Origin: a bacterium
Lineage (GTDB): Bacteria > Verrucomicrobiota > Verrucomicrobiae > Opitutales > Opitutaceae
Assembly: GCA_021780625.1 (NCBI GenBank)
Contig: JAJXYI010000213.1
Coordinates: 1-15,778 of the forward strand
Direction of reading: 5' to 3'
DNA length: 15,778 nt
The notes under the pieces: model-generated
Told to the model about the DNA's origin: nothing
The model's database searches: none
What the model saw: only the letters and a program-made list of their open reading frames with translations
Translations under genes and position numbers: made by a program
In this document: positions 13,364 to 15,778 of the stretch, in pieces
Position numbering within the stretch: position 1 is the first letter of the stretch
Layout: each line of letters opens with the position of its first letter

Positions 13364-14602
13364 ATGAGCACTCCCGTACGTCCCAGGAAAGTCGCACTTC
13401 TCACCGCCGGCGGTCTCGCGCCGTGCCTGAGCTCCGCCGTTGGCGGGCTGATCGAGCGCTACACCGAGATCGCGCCCGACATCGAGATCATCTGCTACCA
13501 CGGCGGCTACAAAGGCCTGCTGCTGGGCGACAGCTACAAGGTCGGCCCGGCGGAGCGCGCGAATGCCGCGGTGCTGCACTCCTACGGCGGCAGCCCGATC
13601 GGCAACAGCCGCGTCAAGCTCACGAACGTGAAGGACTGCGTGAAGCGCGGCCTCGTGAAGGAGGGGCAGGATCCCCAGAAGGTCGCGGCCGACCAGCTCG
13701 TGAAGGACGGCGTGGACGTGCTGCATACGATTGGCGGCGACGACACGAACACCGCTGCGGCGGACCTGGCGGCCTTCCTGGCGAAGAACAACTATGGCCT
13801 CACGGTCATCGGCCTTCCCAAGACGATCGACAACGATGTGTATCCGATCCGCCAGTCGCTCGGCGCCTACACGGCGGCGGAGCAGGGCGCGCGTTATTTC
13901 CAGAACGTCGTGGCCGAGAGCGGTGCCAATCCGCGCATGCTGATTGTGCACGAGGTGATGGGCCGCAACTGCGGCTGGCTGACGGCGGCGACGGCCCGCT
14001 ACTACCGCAGCATGCTCGACCGGCAGGGCTATGTGCCGGGCCTCGGACTGAGCCGCGCTAATCTCGACGTGCACGGCGTGTACATTCCCGAAATGCAGGT
14101 CGACCTCGCCGCGGAGGCAGCCCGGTTGAAAGCGCTGATGGACCGCGTCGACAACGTGAACATCTTCATCAGCGAGGGCGCGGGCGTCGAGGCGATCGTC
14201 GCCGAGATGCAGTCGAAGGGCCAGGAGGTGCCCCGCGATGCCTTCGGACACATCAAGCTTGACGCGGTGAATCCCGGCAAATGGTTCGGCGAACAGTTTG
14301 CCAAGATGGTCGGCGCCGAGAAGACGCTCATTCAGAAGAGCGGCTACTATGCCCGCGCCGCCGCGGCCAACCAGCAGGACCTGACGCTCATCAAGAGCTG
14401 CGTCGACCTGGCCGTGGAGTGCGCCCTGCGCCGCGAGAGCGGTGTCATCGGCCACGACGAGGACAAGGGCGGCGTTCTGCGCGCGATCGAATTTCCGCGG
14501 ATCAAGGGCGGAAAGCCCTTTGACATCGACACGCCGTGGTTCTCGGAGATGCTGGCGGCGATTGGCCAGGCCAAGGGGCCCAAGGCCGCCGTCAAACACT
14601 GA
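13364..14602 (+). CDS. pfp: Pyrophosphate-dependent 6-phosphofructokinase
   Basis: Transfers phosphate reversibly between pyrophosphate and fructose 6-phosphate/fructose 1,6-bisphosphate in the cytosol, so it can run in glycolysis or gluconeogenesis. The 412-residue protein shows LTAGGLAPCLSSAVGGL (13-29), GGYKGLLLGD, IGGDDTNT (123-130), LPKTIDNDV (151-159) with catalytic Asp156, MGRNCGWLTA (199-208) and ISEGAGVEA. Asp127 (ATP enzymes have Gly in GGDGS) and Lys153 in PKTIDND are the two residues that block ATP and favour pyrophosphate. Length and the Lys/Asp pair fit the shorter, non-allosteric PFP clade, not E. coli PfkA (320 residues). ATG 13364 is the first codon of the conserved N-terminus. 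A strong terminator follows directly, so it is monocistronic. Confidence 0.93.
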   Translation: MSTPVRPRKVALLTAGGLAPCLSSAVGGLIERYTEIAPDIEIICYHGGYKGLLLGDSYKVGPAERANAAVLHSYGGSPIGNSRVKLTNVKDCVKRGLVKEGQDPQKVAADQLVKDGVDVLHTIGGDDTNTAAADLAAFLAKNNYGLTVIGLPKTIDNDVYPIRQSLGAYTAAEQGARYFQNVVAESGANPRMLIVHEVMGRNCGWLTAATARYYRSMLDRQGYVPGLGLSRANLDVHGVYIPEMQVDLAAEAARLKALMDRVDNVNIFISEGAGVEAIVAEMQSKGQEVPRDAFGHIKLDAVNPGKWFGEQFAKMVGAEKTLIQKSGYYARAAAANQQDLTLIKSCVDLAVECALRRESGVIGHDEDKGGVLRAIEFPRIKGGKPFDIDTPWFSEMLAAIGQAKGPKAAVKH

Positions 14603-14612
14603 CCCTTTAGCG

Positions 14613-14636
14613 AGGACGAGCCGTTCGTCCTTTTTT
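14613..14636 (+). terminator. Intrinsic terminator of pfp
   Basis: AGGACGA (14613-14619) pairs with TCGTCCT (14625-14631) around a 5-base loop and runs into six T residues (14631-14636), 10 bases after the pfp stop. Confidence 0.88.
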
Positions 14637-14646
14637 CATCGGAGAG

Positions 14647-14672
14647 TCCCGGATTGCGCGAGCAGTCCGGGA
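14647..14672 (+). terminator. Second hairpin downstream of pfp
   Basis: TCCCGGA (14647-14653) and TCCGGGA (14666-14672) form a 7-bp stem with a 12-base loop, followed by TTCCTGTTTTC. It is possibly a backup terminator. Confidence 0.4.
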
Positions 14673-14846
14673 TTCCTGTTTTCAGGGAACTGCGTCGCGC
14701 ACGGAGTGTTTTTAGGGGATCGGCGGCCGCCTCTGGGCGACCCGAGCCCCACTGTCATGAACGCTGCAGCCCACTCCTCAAGCCTACCGCAAACCAGTCG
14801 GGTTTACGCCCTTGCCACGACGCGTTCGCGGCGCAAGGTCGGGACC

Positions 14847-15778
14847 GTGATTCAGGATTTCCGGACCAGGCTGTTCGCTCTGACGATCGCGGCGATCGCG
14901 TGCTGCGGGTCGCCGGCGTGGGCGGACGCGGGCGATTCGAAGACGAAATCCAAGGCGCCCGAAAAGGAGAAGCAGCCGTTCATCCGGGACGAGACGGTGC
15001 GCGCCGCGCTCAAGCCGGTGGCGACGGCGGCGAACGCGATCGTGAGGACCTCGGAGCTGGTCACCCAGCGTTTCCAGCAGGAATCGCTCCGCATGAATGA
15101 ATTCCTCGACGTGCGCCTCCCCGGCGGCACGGCACGCAAGAACCTGCTCTTCAGTTTCGAGCCGAAGCTGGGCGATTTTTTCCGCAGGGATTACGCACAG
15201 TTCCCCTTCGAGGTCCGCTACGGCGTGAGCAACGCGCTGGAGGTCTATTCCGGCCTGACCCCGATCGTGCCGAATCCATTCATGGGCGGGCCCGACCGCC
15301 GGTGGGGCCTCGGCATGGCGAAGCTCGGCGCGCGGTACACCGTCTCTCCGAGGGGATTCTATTTCACCAAGGTGACCTATGGCGTGGAGGCTCTGGCTCC
15401 GCTGGGCAACCCTCCGGTGAGCCTCATCGACCACTACACGCATGTGAAGCCGTACGTGACCGCGTCGCGCGAGCTCACGGAGCTGCCGCACACGACGTTT
15501 TTCACCACGGTCAGCTACGACCGCTCCCTGCACACGCCGTTTCACAACGCGATCCCGGCGGGCGTGATCAAGAAGAACATCTTCGAGGTGGCGCCGGGCC
15601 TGTTGTATAAACCGTCCCAATACGGCGTGTTCGTGGAATACGGACTGCAGCTGATCGACGAGCACGTCGGATCGCACGTGGCGAACACCTACGTGGTGGG
15701 CGGGTTGTGGGACATCCCGATGGAGCGCAGCGAGCGCTGGGGCCTGCCCGGCAAGTGGCAGTGCGAACTGGGTTTCCG
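14847..15778 (+). CDS. Exported, probably outer-membrane protein of unknown family (3'-truncated by window edge)
   Basis: The frame stays open to the window end, so the C-terminus is missing. Starting at GTG 14847, the product has a textbook signal peptide: VIQDFRTRLF with two arginines, core ALTIAAIACC, and cleavage after SPAWA. An in-frame ATG at 14757 would place 30 extra residues with RSRRK before it, which is less likely. A Lys/Glu-rich linker (SKTKSKAPEKEKQ) follows, then a helical stretch. From about residue 100 there are many short alternating segments rich in Tyr, Phe and Gly (FEVRYGVSNALEVYSGL, FYFTKVTYGVEAL, FFTTVSYDRSL, YGVFVEYGLQL), typical of beta-barrel strands. The adjacent Cys residues in the signal core do not form a good lipobox. 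I do not recognise a named family. Confidence 0.7.
   Translation, partial: MIQDFRTRLFALTIAAIACCGSPAWADAGDSKTKSKAPEKEKQPFIRDETVRAALKPVATAANAIVRTSELVTQRFQQESLRMNEFLDVRLPGGTARKNLLFSFEPKLGDFFRRDYAQFPFEVRYGVSNALEVYSGLTPIVPNPFMGGPDRRWGLGMAKLGARYTVSPRGFYFTKVTYGVEALAPLGNPPVSLIDHYTHVKPYVTASRELTELPHTTFFTTVSYDRSLHTPFHNAIPAGVIKKNIFEVAPGLLYKPSQYGVFVEYGLQLIDEHVGSHVANTYVVGGLWDIPMERSERWGLPGKWQCELGF

Noticed and set aside
13262..14599. A 445-codon - strand open frame opposite pfp
   Set aside because: It is the complement of a confidently identified gene, with biased His/Val/Ala/Arg composition and no domain.
14757..14846. Upstream ATG start for the exported protein
   Set aside because: It would put 30 residues before an otherwise standard signal peptide; the GTG at 14847 gives a normal export signal. 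It is not excluded.
1..15778. CRISPR arrays, insertion sequences, tRNA or rRNA genes
   Set aside because: No direct-repeat array, transposase or integrase motif, full cloverleaf or rRNA-like sequence was found on reading both strands.

Overview
This is GC-rich bacterial chromosomal DNA carrying mostly housekeeping metabolism plus one short island that looks acquired. Three things together fit a Gram-negative member of the Verrucomicrobiota, perhaps Opitutales: a pyrophosphate-dependent phosphofructokinase, a long-form LeuA, and secreted or outer-membrane-like proteins of unknown family with few visible Shine-Dalgarno sites. That placement is an inference, because no rRNA or other phylogenetic marker lies in the window.

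Positions 1-5136 hold a tightly packed biotin operon on the + strand: bioA (5' end outside the window), bioB, bioD, bioF, a compact alpha/beta-hydrolase in the bioH/bioG slot, and bioC. Four of the five junctions are 4-base stop/start overlaps (ATGA or GTGA). BioC methylates malonyl-ACP to start pimelate synthesis, the hydrolase probably removes the methyl group from pimeloyl-ACP, and BioF, BioA, BioD and BioB make the two rings. Positions 5137-7138 are visibly less GC-rich and hold an AbiE-type toxin-antitoxin pair: an AbiEi-like antitoxin/repressor and an AbiEii nucleotidyltransferase toxin. Two perfect inverted repeats sit directly before the antitoxin start. A 16-codon reading frame with a good ribosome-binding site and a terminator hairpin close the island.

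Positions 7164-9080 hold leuA on the - strand. Its upstream region contains a 12-residue reading frame with five leucine codons whose stop codon touches a long nested hairpin, next to a candidate promoter. This looks like a leucine-sensing leader and is the most interesting regulatory signal in the window. Divergent from leuA come a single-domain flavodoxin-like protein with altered FMN loops, a GNAT acetyltransferase, a small two-helix membrane protein, tandem hairpins and a class I methyltransferase.

Positions 12038-15778 hold a bidirectional terminator hairpin, a secreted alanine-rich protein on the - strand made of about ten 20-24 residue repeats with an N/Q/P/S/T-rich tail, the pyrophosphate-dependent phosphofructokinase gene with a clear terminator, and the 5' part of a gene for an exported, probably outer-membrane, protein that runs off the window. 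I saw no rRNA, tRNA, CRISPR array, insertion sequence or prophage gene.
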